64,000 nucleotides of DNA from Sphingopyxis macrogoltabida (GCF_001307295.1 NZ_CP012700.1:4467001-4531000); one strand, 5' to 3'. Positions 1-9,311 are shown, counted from the stretch's first letter. The notes: generated by a model not told the origin, from the sequence alone. Translations and numbers: made by a program.

Positions 1-92
1 TGGCGCTCGTGCCGCTCGACGACCCGTCGACCGATCCCGACGAGGGCGCGCCCGACAAGGTTGCCGCCGAGCTGGCGAAATGGGTGAAATGA
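1..92 (+). CDS. C-terminal end of an unidentified protein (partial)
   Basis: The window opens inside a reading frame that runs from position 3 to a TGA at 90-92, giving 29 visible codons. The tail is acidic then helical, ending A-E-L-A-K-W-V-K, and carries no motif that I recognise. Its stop codon overlaps the ATG of the next gene (ATGA at 89-92), so the two are probably translated together. The function cannot be told from this fragment. Confidence 0.6.
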   Translation, partial: ALVPLDDPSTDPDEGAPDKVAAELAKWVK

Positions 93-541
93 CGATGGCG
101 GGGGCGACATCGCAGCGCCCCTTTTGGGAAGCGCCGCTCGCCAGCCTCGACGCGGGTCAGTGGGAGGCGCTGTGCGACGGCTGCGGCAAATGCTGCCTGC
201 ACAAGCTGGAGGATGAAGACACCGGCCGCATCTATCCGACCAATGTCGCGTGCCGGCTGCTCGACCTCAAAACCGCGCGCTGCGGCGATTACAAGCATCG
301 CCGCCTCCACGTCCCCGATTGCCTGACGCTAACCAAGGCCAAGGTCGACGGCATCGAATGGCTGCCCCAGACCTGCGCCTATCGCCTGCGCGCCGAGGGC
401 GAGCCCTTGCCCGACTGGCATTATCTGGTCTGCGGCGACCGCGATGCCGTCCACCGCGCCGGCGAATCTATCGTCGGCTGGACGGTCAGCGAGGATATGG
501 CCGGGCCGCTCGAGAATCACCTTGTCGAACGCATCGTCTGA
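89..541 (+). CDS. YkgJ/YcgN-family cysteine-cluster protein
   Basis: A 150-residue protein with the Cys-rich signature of the YkgJ / UPF0260 (YcgN) family near its N-terminus (C-D-G-C-G-K-C-C) and further cysteines around residues 45, 65, 84 and 103, which would ligate a zinc ion or Fe-S cluster. The biochemical role of the family is not established. The ATG at 89 is chosen over an in-frame ATG at 80 because it forms the ATGA overlap with the upstream stop. The 3' end overlaps the probable start of the next gene by about 20 bases, suggesting a small operon. Confidence 0.85.
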   Translation: MTMAGATSQRPFWEAPLASLDAGQWEALCDGCGKCCLHKLEDEDTGRIYPTNVACRLLDLKTARCGDYKHRRLHVPDCLTLTKAKVDGIEWLPQTCAYRLRAEGEPLPDWHYLVCGDRDAVHRAGESIVGWTVSEDMAGPLENHLVERIV

Positions 542-1253
542 TTTCCGGGCAGAGGGCCCACATATCCTGGTCGGCGACGAAGCCTGGCCGGTGCGGCTTG
601 TCCATCACGCGCAGTCGCGCCGTTACCGGCTGGTGTTCGACGCGCCGCGCGGCGAGCTGCGCCTGACCCTGCCGCGCCGCGCTAATGCCGCGCGCGCGCT
701 CAAATGGGCGAGCGAGCAACAGGAGTGGCTCGCCGAACAGGTCGGCAAGGCGGCGCTGCCGGTGCTTGTCGGACCCGGTGCGGCGGTCCCCGTTTTCGGT
801 GCCCTCCGCCGCATCGACTGGTCGGCAGCGGCGCCGCGCGCGGTGCGGCTGAGCGACGAGGCGCTGACGCTTGGCGGGCCGCGCGAAACCGTCGGGCGGC
901 GCGTCGAGCGCTGGCTGAAGGGCGAGGCGCTGGCGCTGATGGAGCGCGAAAGCCGCGACATTGCCGCGCGCGCCGGGCTGGCGGTCGGCCGCGTCGGCGT
1001 CGGCGATCCGCGCAGCCGCTGGGGCAGCTGCACCGCGACCGGCGACCTTCGCTATAGCTGGCGGCTGGTGATGGCGCCCGCGCACGTCCGCCGCGCGACC
1101 GTCGCGCACGAAGTCGCGCATCTGCGGCACATGGACCATGGCCCTGATTTCCACGCGCTGGTCGACGAACTCCACGACGGCGACGTCGCCGCGGCGCGCG
1201 GCTGGCTGCGCCGCGAAGGCCGCGGGCTCCACCGCTACCGGTTTACGGCCTAA
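522..1253 (+). CDS. YgjP-like M48-type zinc metallopeptidase
   Basis: The protein has the HExxH zinc site (H-E-V-A-H) followed by a second H-M-D-H and G-P-D-F-H, the arrangement of the YgjP / DUF45 family of SprT-like metallopeptidases. The N-terminal half is the usual beta-rich lead with arginine-dense segments (S-R-R-Y-R-L). The frame is open from 444, but that part encodes low-complexity sequence lying inside the preceding gene. A TTG at 522, giving M-S-N-A-S-S-D-F and 243 residues, is the most sensible start, though it is uncertain. Substrate unknown; probably cytoplasmic. Confidence 0.8.
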   Translation: MSNASSDFRAEGPHILVGDEAWPVRLVHHAQSRRYRLVFDAPRGELRLTLPRRANAARALKWASEQQEWLAEQVGKAALPVLVGPGAAVPVFGALRRIDWSAAAPRAVRLSDEALTLGGPRETVGRRVERWLKGEALALMERESRDIAARAGLAVGRVGVGDPRSRWGSCTATGDLRYSWRLVMAPAHVRRATVAHEVAHLRHMDHGPDFHALVDELHDGDVAAARGWLRREGRGLHRYRFTA

Positions 1254-1310
1254 CTGATCATTGCGAATTGGCGGCTTTCGGCTGGTTGCTGCTGTTTAGG
1301 CCAACCCCAC

Positions 1311-1394
1311 CCGTTCGCATCGAGCGAAGTCGAGATGCCCCTCGGGCTAGGCGCAACCTCGATGAGTGTCTCGACTTCGCTCGACACGAACGGG
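1311..1394. repeat. Intergenic hairpin repeat, class A, copy 1
   Basis: An 84-base inverted repeat whose arms read CCGTTCGCATCGAGCGAAGT... and ...ACTTCGCTCGACACGAACGGG. The same class occurs at 14811 and, inverted, at 18464. It fills the gap between two convergent genes, where it could form a hairpin in either transcript. No T-run follows, so it is not a canonical terminator. On its right (1404-1421) is the GTCCGCTCCCCACCCC module shared with other hairpin classes. Confidence 0.85.
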
Positions 1395-1437
1395 AATAGA
1401 GGACGGTCCGCTCCCCACCCCATACCGGCCGGTCGCG

Positions 1438-3642
1438 TTAGTTGCCGTCGGTCCGCGCCGGTTCGCGCGGGGGTGCTTTCACCACGGGGGGCACCACGAC
1501 CTTGGGCTGTGCGGGCGCTTTCGTCTGCGGTGGCGCCTTGGGCGCAGCGCCGTTTTCGGGCGGTCGCCGGCCCGTCTGCTCCTCGATCCACTGCTGGTTG
1601 AGCACCGGCCCGTCGTCCTGCGGCGGCGCCGCCGGCGGGGCATCGCCCTGCGGCGGGCGGCTGTCATAGGGAAGCTCGATCGGCATGCCATTCTCGTCGG
1701 TCAGTCCGCCGCCGCCTTCTTCGGGGGCGCCGAAATAGGCGTCATCCTCTTCCTCGAGCTGCCATTCGGGCAGCTTGACCTCGGTATCGAAGGCCTCGAC
1801 CGGGCGCCGCGCGACCGCGACGCGCATGAAGTCGGCAAAGGCCTTGGCCGGCGCACGGCCGCCCTGCAGCCCGCCGACGGGTTTCGCATCGTCGCGGCCC
1901 ATCCAGACGCCGGTGGTGATGCCGCTCGAAAAACCGAGGAACCAGCCGTCCTTGTTGCTCGACGTCGTGCCGGTCTTGCCCGCGACGGGGCGCCCGATCT
2001 GCGCCGCCCTACCGGTACCGGTCGCAACCGCGGTCTGCAGGAGGTCGGTGATGCCCGCGGCGACCCAATTGTCGACCAGCACCTGCCCGCGCTCCGCCGG
2101 GCGCTGGTAGAGCAGGCGGCCGTCGGCAGTGGTGACCTTGGTGATGCCATAGGGCTGCACCGACACGCCCTTGCGCGCCACCGCGGCGAAGGCGGCGGTC
2201 ATGTCGATCGCGCGCACCTCGGCGCTGCCGAGCACCATCGACGGGTGGGTGTTGACCGGCGTCGTGATCCCGAAGCGGCGCGCCATGTTGGCGACCGCCG
2301 AAAAGCCGACCTCGTCGCCCAGTTTCGCCGCGACGGTGTTGACCGAATAGGCGAAAGCGGTGCGCAGCGTCATCGCACCCGAAAAGCGCCCCGACGAGTT
2401 GCGTGGGCTCCAGCCGTTGATCGTCACCGGTTCGTCGACCACTTCGTCGTCGACCTTATAGCCCGATTCGAGCGCCGCCATATAGACGAACAATTTCCAC
2501 GCCGACCCCGGCTGGCGCAGCGCCTGCGTCGCGCGGTTGTAGTTCGAGGTGACATAGTCGGTGCCACCGATCATCGCGCGCACCGCGCCGTCACGGTCGA
2601 GCGCGACCAGCGCGCCCTGCACGCCCTTCGGCACATTGGCTTGGATCGACGCGGTCGCCGCGCGCTGCATGCCCAAATCGATTGTCGTATAGACGTCGAG
2701 CGCCTCGCTGCCCTCGTCGATCAGCATGTCGAGCTGCGGCAGCGCCCAGTCGGTGAAATAGCGCGCGCTGTTCTGACCCGTTTCCGCCGCCAGCTGGACG
2801 TTGGCAGGTTCGGCGCTATCCGCCTGTGCCTGCGTGATTACCCCCGCGTCGACCATGACGTCCAGCACGACCCCGGCGCGGCCCAGCGCCGCTTGCGCGT
2901 CGGCGGTCGGCGAATAGCGCGACGGCGCCTTGACCAGCCCCGCTACCACCGCCGCCTCCGAGAGAGACATTTCGGTCGCGCTATGCCCGAAGAAGCGCCG
3001 CGAGGCGGCGTCGATGCCATAGCTGCCGCCGCCGAAATAAACCTTGTTGAGATAGAGTTCGAGCAGTTCGTCCTTCGAGAATTTCCATTCGAGCGCCAGC
3101 GCGAGGACCATTTCGCGCATCTTGCGCGTCCAGGTGTAGCTGTTCGACAGGAAGATGTTGCGCGCGAGCTGCTGGGTGATCGTCGAGGCGCCCTGCAGGC
3201 GGCGGCCGCTGCCGCGATTCTTCACCGCGACCGCCGCAGCGCGTGCCATCCCGACGGGATCGACCCCGGGATGATAGCGGAAGCGCCGGTCCTCGACCGC
3301 GACCATCGCGTCCTGCATCACCTGCGGCGTCTCGCGCAGGGTCAGCCAGCGGCCGTAATTCGGCCCGAGCGACAGGAAGACCGTCCCGTCGGCGGCGTGG
3401 ATGCGGATCGTCTGGCCGGCGGGCGATTTCTTGAGCTCCTCGAAGCTCGGGATACGCTGCACCGCGATGCCGACCGCGACCGCGACCGCGACCGCGCCGA
3501 CGAGCGCGAGGCCGAGTCCCCAGCGGAACAGGCGGCGCAGCCAGACGCGCCAGCGCGGCGGCTCGCCATTCGGGGACGCGCCGCTGCCTTTGCCCGCAGA
3601 TGATGATTTACCCGACGATGCCTGCTGTCGTTCGCGGCGCAA
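1438..3642 (-). CDS. Class A penicillin-binding protein (PBP1A type)
   Basis: A bifunctional peptidoglycan synthase of 734 residues that polymerises lipid II and cross-links the strands at the inner membrane. A basic N-terminus and one membrane helix (about 38-62) precede the GT51 transglycosylase domain, with catalytic Glu117 in E-D-R-R-F-x-x-H and G-A-S-T-I-T-Q-Q-L. The transpeptidase domain carries S380-A-W-K383, S-V-N at 433-435 and K-T-G at 556-558, so all active-site motifs are intact. The C-terminus is a Pro/Ala-rich low-complexity tail. The start is a TTG preceded by GGAAGG. Its neighbours are unrelated and convergent. Confidence 0.95.
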   Translation of the reverse strand: MRRERQQASSGKSSSAGKGSGASPNGEPPRWRVWLRRLFRWGLGLALVGAVAVAVAVGIAVQRIPSFEELKKSPAGQTIRIHAADGTVFLSLGPNYGRWLTLRETPQVMQDAMVAVEDRRFRYHPGVDPVGMARAAAVAVKNRGSGRRLQGASTITQQLARNIFLSNSYTWTRKMREMVLALALEWKFSKDELLELYLNKVYFGGGSYGIDAASRRFFGHSATEMSLSEAAVVAGLVKAPSRYSPTADAQAALGRAGVVLDVMVDAGVITQAQADSAEPANVQLAAETGQNSARYFTDWALPQLDMLIDEGSEALDVYTTIDLGMQRAATASIQANVPKGVQGALVALDRDGAVRAMIGGTDYVTSNYNRATQALRQPGSAWKLFVYMAALESGYKVDDEVVDEPVTINGWSPRNSSGRFSGAMTLRTAFAYSVNTVAAKLGDEVGFSAVANMARRFGITTPVNTHPSMVLGSAEVRAIDMTAAFAAVARKGVSVQPYGITKVTTADGRLLYQRPAERGQVLVDNWVAAGITDLLQTAVATGTGRAAQIGRPVAGKTGTTSSNKDGWFLGFSSGITTGVWMGRDDAKPVGGLQGGRAPAKAFADFMRVAVARRPVEAFDTEVKLPEWQLEEEDDAYFGAPEEGGGGLTDENGMPIELPYDSRPPQGDAPPAAPPQDDGPVLNQQWIEEQTGRRPPENGAAPKAPPQTKAPAQPKVVVPPVVKAPPREPARTDGN

Positions 3643-3711
3643 AGCGTTATTTTCCTTCCCTCGCCGCGCCCTGTCTGCGGCCCTTCATCGTCAGCCCCCC
3701 GGCGAAGGGGT

Positions 3712-4119
<408 letters not shown>

Positions 4120-4214
4120 GCGGAAAAAACTCCTTTTCAGGCGTCCCGATCCCGGGACCGCCGTCGTTGCCGATAATATCGGACCGAAAGCGCCCGGCGG
4201 CAAGGGGAAGCCGC

Positions 4215-5312
4215 TCAAGCGCCCCGGATGCGCGTTGCGTGCGATACCCATTGCACGAGCCGCGGCAGCAAGGCTGCGAGCGAGATCACACCGCCAGCGA
4301 GATACGGATTTTCACCCGCGCGCCAGACGATATTCGCGAGCGCGAAGGGGCGCGCCATGCGGCTTGCCAACCGCCGCTGGAAAGCGGGCGCGGCACAGGG
4401 GCCGCCGCGACGCCATGCCGCCACCGCCGCAGCGGCGCTGGCAAAGGCAAGGCCCATGCCCTCGCCCGCAAGGCTGGGGATGACCCCCGCCTGATCGCCG
4501 AGGCGGAAGAGGCCGGCTTCGCCGCTCTGCGCGCGCCAGCCATAGGGGACATGGCCGATCGCATCGACATTGTGCGTCCAGTCGGCGTGCGCCAGCCGCG
4601 CGCCGAGCGCCGGATGCGCGTCACCGAGCGCACGGAGCAGCGCGGCGGGATCGCCTCCCGCCGCGTCGAGCCGCGATTTATGCGCGGCGAGGCAAAGATT
4701 GCCGCTGCCGTCCTCCTGCCGCACCAGCCCGGCATAGCCGCGATCGAACAGGTGAAGCTCGACCGCGTCGCCGACCAGCCGGTCGAGCGCCGGGTGGGCG
4801 GGGAGCCGGAGGCGCAGGCCGATCACCGGGTCGCGGCGTTGCCATGCGGCGGGATCGCGGGGGAATCCCCGAAAGCCATGCTTGCCCGCGGCGAGGAACA
4901 GCGACGGCGCGGCGAGGCTGGCGCCGTCGCGCGTCTGCACGGCGCCGTCACCGATCGCGGTGGCATGGACGCCGCGTTCGAGGCCGGCGCCGGCGCGCTC
5001 GGCCGCCGCCTGCAGCGCGGTGTCGAGCCGGCGGCGCGAAACCCCGAGCGCGGGCGCGGGCAGCATCGTTTCGCTGCGGCGTGTGCCCGCGAATAGGCGC
5101 ACCCGCGCGACCGGCTGGCCCCCGAGCAAAGCGGGGTCGATGCCGAGACCCTCCAGGCGCGCGAGCGATTGCCAGCTCAGGAAGCCGCCGCACAGTGCAT
5201 CGCCGGTTTCGCGCGACCGTTCGAGCAGCAGCGGCTTTGCACCCGCGCGCGCCAATCCGATCGCCGCCGCCGACCCCGCGGGCCCGGCGCCGATCACGAT
5301 CGCCTCGCTCAC
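4215..5312 (-). CDS. FAD-dependent oxidoreductase of the geranylgeranyl-reductase type
   Basis: A 365-residue flavoprotein with the dinucleotide-binding start I-V-I-G-A-G-P-A-G at residues 5-13 and the later [15 protein letters not shown] segment that binds FAD in the geranylgeranyl-reductase / halogenase-like group. Such enzymes reduce or hydroxylate lipid and aromatic substrates. It starts with GTG at 5312, overlapping the stop of the methyltransferase gene by four bases, so it is the last gene of the polyketide synthase operon and most likely tailors its product. The exact reaction cannot be read from sequence. Confidence 0.85.
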   Translation of the reverse strand: MSEAIVIGAGPAGSAAAIGLARAGAKPLLLERSRETGDALCGGFLSWQSLARLEGLGIDPALLGGQPVARVRLFAGTRRSETMLPAPALGVSRRRLDTALQAAAERAGAGLERGVHATAIGDGAVQTRDGASLAAPSLFLAAGKHGFRGFPRDPAAWQRRDPVIGLRLRLPAHPALDRLVGDAVELHLFDRGYAGLVRQEDGSGNLCLAAHKSRLDAAGGDPAALLRALGDAHPALGARLAHADWTHNVDAIGHVPYGWRAQSGEAGLFRLGDQAGVIPSLAGEGMGLAFASAAAAVAAWRRGGPCAAPAFQRRLASRMARPFALANIVWRAGENPYLAGGVISLAALLPRLVQWVSHATRIRGA

Positions 5313-6022
5313 CGGATCCGCTCGACGCAGAGCCGGTAGGGAAAGCTGCGGAAGATCCGGCACGCGCCGGCGCTTTCGGGCAGCGCCGCCGCGAGCATCG
5401 CCTGCCATTCGGCGCGGCGGAAGCTGCGCCCGACCGACAATTGCCCGTCGCGCCGCACGATCGGGTCGGCGAGCGCCAGCACCGCGAGCAGCGGAAAGCC
5501 CATGAAGGGCAGGCGCTGGCGGTGGAGGTCGTTGACCAGCCAGCCGCGCGCGCTTTCGGCCTCCATGAAGCGCAGAAACCCGGTGCGCTGCGTCGGCGTC
5601 ATATGATGGGTGACGAGGCTGGAGAGGATGATGTCCCACCCCTGCCCCGCCAGATCGCGATAATCACCGGTCACCAGCCGCGCGCGCCCGCCGAGCCGCG
5701 CCTCGGCGACCGGCGCGCTTTTGGGGTTGAGGTCGACCCCGGCAAGCTCGAGCGCGACGCCGCGCCGATCGCCCCAACGCGCGATGCGGGCGAGCATGTC
5801 CCCGGCACCGAAGCCGACGTCGAGGATGCGCCACGGCCGGCCGCCGGTCCCGCGCGCCCGGACCCGCTCCAGAAAGCCCAGCGTCGGGCGCGGCGCCATG
5901 GTCAGCGCGTTGATCCGCGACAGGTCGGCAAGAACCCTGGCATAACGTTCGGGCGGCAGTTCGACCGCATCCATTTCCTCCTCGCGTTCAATTGGCGCGC
6001 CAAGGCTCGCGAACGGGTTCAT
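5309..6022 (-). CDS. Class I SAM-dependent methyltransferase
   Basis: A 237-residue methyltransferase with motif I (I-L-D-V-G-F-G-A-G-D near residue 66) and an acidic motif II (A-G-V-D-L-N). The ATG at 6022 overlaps the stop of the upstream polyketide synthase gene by four bases, and its own stop overlaps the start of the FAD oxidoreductase, so the three genes form one translationally coupled operon. By position it probably O- or C-methylates the polyketide product. Methyltransferase assignment is firm; the substrate is inferred. Confidence 0.9.
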   Translation of the reverse strand: MNPFASLGAPIEREEEMDAVELPPERYARVLADLSRINALTMAPRPTLGFLERVRARGTGGRPWRILDVGFGAGDMLARIARWGDRRGVALELAGVDLNPKSAPVAEARLGGRARLVTGDYRDLAGQGWDIILSSLVTHHMTPTQRTGFLRFMEAESARGWLVNDLHRQRLPFMGFPLLAVLALADPIVRRDGQLSVGRSFRRAEWQAMLAAALPESAGACRIFRSFPYRLCVERIR

Positions 6023-7092
6023 GACGCGGCGAAACGGATCGCTTCGGCGGCAAGGCCGGGGCCGAAAGCGATCGCAATCCCCTGCCCCGTCGCGCCGCGC
6101 GCCATCATGTCGGCAAGGACGAAGAGGATCGTCGCCGACGACATATTGCCGAAGCGCGACAGCACTGAACGGCTGTCGGCGAGCGCTTCGGGGCGAACCG
6201 CAAGCGCATGTTCGACCGCGTCGAGCACCGACCGGCCGCCGGCATGCACCGCGAGCAGCGGCGGCGGTCCCGTGTCGCCGAACAGCAGCTGCTGCGCGCC
6301 GGGGGCCGCGAGCGCGTCGCGCAGCCGCGCCGGCACCTCGCCCGACAGGACCATTTCGAACCCCTTGTCGCCGATGTCCCAGCGAATGAGATCCGCGCTC
6401 TCGTCCAGCGCGAGGCTCGTCCCTTCGCCGAGCTCCATGCCGCCCGGGGCGGCCGACACGATCCCTGCGGCGGCGCCGTCGCTGAATTGCAGCATCGCGA
6501 GCAGCGGTTCGGGCTGGTCGGCGAGGCTGAGGTGGAGCGTCGACAGTTCGACGCTGACGACGAGCACGACCGCCTCGCGGTCGGATCGCACGATATGGCG
6601 CGCGGTGCGCAGCGCGGTGATCCCGGCGTAACAGCCCATGAAGCCGATCAGCACGCGCTCGACGGTGGCGGACAGGCCGAGCCGCCGGGCAAGGATCTGG
6701 TCGATCCCCGGCGCGACGAAGCCGGTGCAACTCGCCGCGACAATATGGGTGATGCGCCCCGGATCGAAGGTGTCGCCGAGCGCCGCAATCGCCTGCATCG
6801 CAAGATCGGGCGCGTGCCGCGCATAGGCCGCCATCCGCGCCGAGGTCGGCGGCAGGCCGGGAACGTCGTAAAAGCCGCCGGGCGCAACCGGCGAGCCGCC
6901 GTCGGGCGTCGGCGGTAGCACCGACCAGCGATGCTCGATCCCCGACCGCGCCGCCATCCGCGCGAAGAGGGCGCGCAGGCGCGTATCGGCAAGGCGCGGC
7001 GTCGCCCAGTCGATGAACGGCCGGTGGATGTCGTGATCCGGGACAGCGGTGGCGAGGGCGTTCAGCCGGACGGGCGGCGGGGAGCTGTTCAT
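6019..7092 (-). CDS. Type III polyketide synthase (chalcone/stilbene synthase family)
   Basis: A 357-residue ketosynthase that condenses an acyl-CoA starter with malonyl-CoA units without an acyl carrier protein. The Cys-His-Asn triad is visible: Cys122 (A-S-C-T-G-F), His283 (A-V-H-A-G-G-R-S) and Asn316 (F-G-N-M-S-S-A), and the gatekeeper region is preserved. It is the first gene of a three-gene operon with a methyltransferase and an FAD reductase, an arrangement known for alkylresorcinol, alkylpyrone and phenolic lipid pathways. The start at 7092 (M-N-S-S-P-P) is preferred over a TTG six codons upstream. The actual product is not predictable. Confidence 0.93.
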   Translation of the reverse strand: MNSSPPPVRLNALATAVPDHDIHRPFIDWATPRLADTRLRALFARMAARSGIEHRWSVLPPTPDGGSPVAPGGFYDVPGLPPTSARMAAYARHAPDLAMQAIAALGDTFDPGRITHIVAASCTGFVAPGIDQILARRLGLSATVERVLIGFMGCYAGITALRTARHIVRSDREAVVLVVSVELSTLHLSLADQPEPLLAMLQFSDGAAAGIVSAAPGGMELGEGTSLALDESADLIRWDIGDKGFEMVLSGEVPARLRDALAAPGAQQLLFGDTGPPPLLAVHAGGRSVLDAVEHALAVRPEALADSRSVLSRFGNMSSATILFVLADMMARGATGQGIAIAFGPGLAAEAIRFAAS

Positions 7093-7193
7093 CGCGCGGG
7101 TGTGACCCAAAAGCAGGGGGCTGGCCAGCGAATTGGCGCCGCGCCGGCTTTACGCAAGCTTAACCATGAAATGATAGGCGCAGGTCTGTGAAA

Positions 7194-7709
7194 ATGCGCC
7201 TTTTCCTTTGTCTGGCCCTGTTCGCCCTGTTCGCCCTGCCGTCCGCGGCGACGGCGCAGTGCCTGCTCTGCGCCCCGGACGCGGCGAAGGGCGCGGCATC
7301 GACTCGCAAGGCCGAAACGCCGCTGCGCATCGATGTCGAAACCCAGCTCGACATGGGCCGCGTCGCGGTCGGCGCGACGGGCGGTACGATCGAGGTCGAT
7401 CCGGTGTCGGGCGTGCGCCGCCTCGGCGGCGATGTCGTCGACCTCGGCGGCTTTGCGCTGACCGGCACCGTCACGGTGCGAGGCGAGCCGGGCGCCGAGG
7501 TGCGCGTGATCCTGCCCGCGACGATCGAACTCGAAGGGGGCAATGGCCGCCGCGCGCGCGTCACCGGCCTTGCCACCGACCTTGCGGCGGCACCGCGGCT
7601 CGGTCCCGACGGGCGCCTGCAATTCCGTTTCGGCGGCCGGCTGCAGGTCGCGGCGCTCGACGACGGAGATTATCGCGGGCGGATTCCGGTGACGGTCGAA
7701 TATCAATAG
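7194..7709 (+). CDS. DUF4402-type secreted protein
   Basis: A 171-residue exported protein: residues 1-22 form a signal peptide (hydrophobic L/F/A run ending A-T-A-Q), followed by a beta-rich domain with the D-M-G-R-V-A-V-G-A-T-G-G-T strand pattern and a C-terminal D-G-D-Y-R-G segment ending in V-T-V-E-Y-Q. This is the layout of DUF4402 proteins, small fimbria-like or surface beta proteins of unknown role. A second member lies at 47806-48360. The ATG at 7194 is chosen because an AGG lies nine bases upstream; a GTG two codons earlier is possible. It is divergent from the polyketide operon. Confidence 0.8.
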   Translation: MRLFLCLALFALFALPSAATAQCLLCAPDAAKGAASTRKAETPLRIDVETQLDMGRVAVGATGGTIEVDPVSGVRRLGGDVVDLGGFALTGTVTVRGEPGAEVRVILPATIELEGGNGRRARVTGLATDLAAAPRLGPDGRLQFRFGGRLQVAALDDGDYRGRIPVTVEYQ

Positions 7710-7724
7710 CGCGCCAGCCGGGCG

Positions 7725-7753
7725 TTGACACCGGCCCATATTTTCGCTGATAG
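7725..7753 (+). promoter_or_regulatory. Candidate promoter for chrA
   Basis: A perfect -35 hexamer TTGACA (7725-7730) is followed after 17 bases by TGATAG (7748-7753), a weak -10. It would give a leader of about 85 bases before chrA that includes a small hairpin (CCGCCGCATCTGCGGCG). The spacing is ideal, but the -10 is poor. Confidence 0.35.
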
Positions 7754-7843
7754 GGACCGTAACGGGCCGACGCGGACGCCCGTTCAGACGGTGTCCGTCC
7801 AAGTCCGCTCCATCCCGCCGCATCTGCGGCGCACGGAGCGTTT

Positions 7844-9037
7844 ATGGCCACCGACCAATTTCCCGAATCTCGTCCATCGCAGCTCGGCCTCGCGGCGCTG
7901 TTCCTGAAATTCCTCCGCTTCGGCGCTCTCGCTTTCGGCGGCCCGGTCGCGCAGATCGCGATGATCCGGCAGGCGCTGGTCGAGGAGGAGCGCTGGATCG
8001 ACCCGGCACGCTTCAACCGCCTGCTTGCAGTGCTGCAAGTCCTGCCCGGACCCGAAGCGCATGAACTGTGCGTGCACCTTGGCATGGTGGCGCGGGGCCG
8101 GATCGGCGGTTTGCTCGCGGGGCTGGGCTTCATGCTGCCCGGCCTCGTACTGATGCTGCTGGCGGGATGGCTCTATACGACATGGGTCACTGGTCACGCG
8201 GGGCTATCGGGCGTGCTGCTGGGGGTGCAGGTCGCCGTGCTGGCGATCATTCTGCGCGCCGTCGTCAGGATCGGCCAGCATATCGTCGAGGACTGGCTGC
8301 TCGGGGCGATCGCAGCCGCCTGCCTGCTCGCGACGCTGGCGGGCGTACCGTTCTGGATCCCGCTCGTCGCCGGCGGGCTGGTCTATGCCAGCTCGCATCG
8401 GCCGATGCTGGCGGCGATAACCTTGGCTGCGGCGGTCGCGGTCGCCTTCGCCGCGCGCCTGATCGCCATGCCCGGTGCGGACGCCGCGATCGCGACGGGA
8501 GCGCCGGTGACGCTCGCCGCGCTGTTCGTCGCTGGCCTGAAGGGCGGGCTACTGACCTTCGGCGGCGCCTATACGGCGATTCCCTATGTTCGCGCCGACA
8601 CGGTGGGGCGCGGCTGGATCGGCGATGCGACCTTTCTCGACGGGATCGCGCTGGCCGGCGTGCTGCCGGCGCCGCTCGTCATCTTCGCGACCTTCGTCGG
8701 TTATGTCGCCGGCGGGGTCGGCGGCGCGCTCGCGATCACCGCGGGGATGTTCCTGCCCGCCTTCGCCTTTTCGCTGATCCTGTTCGAGCGGCTGGAGGCG
8801 ATGGTCGAAAATCCGGCGCTCCACCGGATATTGGCGGGTGTCGCGGCGGCGGTCGTCGGCATCATCGCCGCGACCTTCTTCCAGCTCGGCGCGGCGACCG
8901 GCGCGCGCGTCCCCGACACTCTCCTTGCCGTGCTGCTCTTCGCTCTGGCGCTGGCGGCCGTCTGGCGGTTGAAGGGGGCGTGGGTCACCCCGGCTGTCGT
9001 CGCGGGCGGGGCCGTTGCCGGCTGGCTGCTCCTGTAG
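7844..9037 (+). CDS. chrA: Chromate transporter, CHR family
   Basis: A 397-residue membrane protein of the long CHR type, built from two homologous halves. Each half has its signature (F-L-R-F-G-A-L-A-F-G-G-P near residue 22 and G-L-L-T-F-G-G-A-Y-T-A-I-P near residue 235) and about five or six hydrophobic segments. Characterised members expel chromate from the cytoplasm, but many genomes carry uncharacterised paralogues. No chrB regulator is next to it, so its substrate is not certain. The ATG at 7844 has GGAG just upstream. The gene ends four bases before the palindromic element at 9042. Confidence 0.9.
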   Translation: MATDQFPESRPSQLGLAALFLKFLRFGALAFGGPVAQIAMIRQALVEEERWIDPARFNRLLAVLQVLPGPEAHELCVHLGMVARGRIGGLLAGLGFMLPGLVLMLLAGWLYTTWVTGHAGLSGVLLGVQVAVLAIILRAVVRIGQHIVEDWLLGAIAAACLLATLAGVPFWIPLVAGGLVYASSHRPMLAAITLAAAVAVAFAARLIAMPGADAAIATGAPVTLAALFVAGLKGGLLTFGGAYTAIPYVRADTVGRGWIGDATFLDGIALAGVLPAPLVIFATFVGYVAGGVGGALAITAGMFLPAFAFSLILFERLEAMVENPALHRILAGVAAAVVGIIAATFFQLGAATGARVPDTLLAVLLFALALAAVWRLKGAWVTPAVVAGGAVAGWLLL

Positions 9038-9041
9038 ATGT

Positions 9042-9311
9042 CTAGGGTCCGTACTCAATTACGGCGGCGTCGAGGTTTGAAGCAAAATGGCCCAGTGCGA
9101 GGAGAGAGGGCGAAGTAATATGTCGATATTTCAAGCCTTCTCGACGAAGCAATGGGCCATTTTGATCAAATCCCTGCGGGACGCCCAAATGGCTTCCATC
9201 TCGGTCCGAAAGCCGCTTGGAAAGGCCACCAGCCTTCCCGGCGCGTCTTTCGGCCCGAGTTGTTCGCCATTTGGGCGCCTCGACGCAGCTGTAATTGAGT
9301 ACGGACCCTAG
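9042..9311. mobile_element. 270-bp palindromic element, copy 1 (MITE-like, no transposase)
   Basis: Perfect 21-bp terminal inverted repeats begin CTAGGGTCCGTACTC at 9042-9062 and close at 9291-9311. Inside are three further pairings: GCGTCGAGG (9067) with CCTCGACGC (9278), AAAATGGCCCA (9084) with TGGGCCATTTT (9153), and GCCCAAATGGC (9083+100) with GCCATTTGGGC (9266). Together they predict a closed stem bearing two hairpin arms. A related copy lies at 57421-57688. The element fits exactly between chrA and yggS, and its right end supplies the yggS stop codon. A 74-codon open frame inside it is probably a by-product of the structure. Confidence 0.85.

Noticed and set aside
1366..3603. Long plus-strand open frame opposite the penicillin-binding protein
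   Set aside because: It is antisense to a gene with all catalytic motifs, is arginine-rich low-complexity sequence, and results from high GC at third positions.
9087..9311. Small frames inside the palindromic elements (also 57498-57683), with similar peptides M-S-I-F-Q-A-F-S-T-K-Q-W and M-D-I-F-R-T-F-P-T-K-P-W
   Set aside because: Similarity follows from the shared DNA architecture; both end within the terminal repeat, and no SD sequence or protein-like pattern supports translation. A test of synonymous versus non-synonymous change over many copies would settle it.
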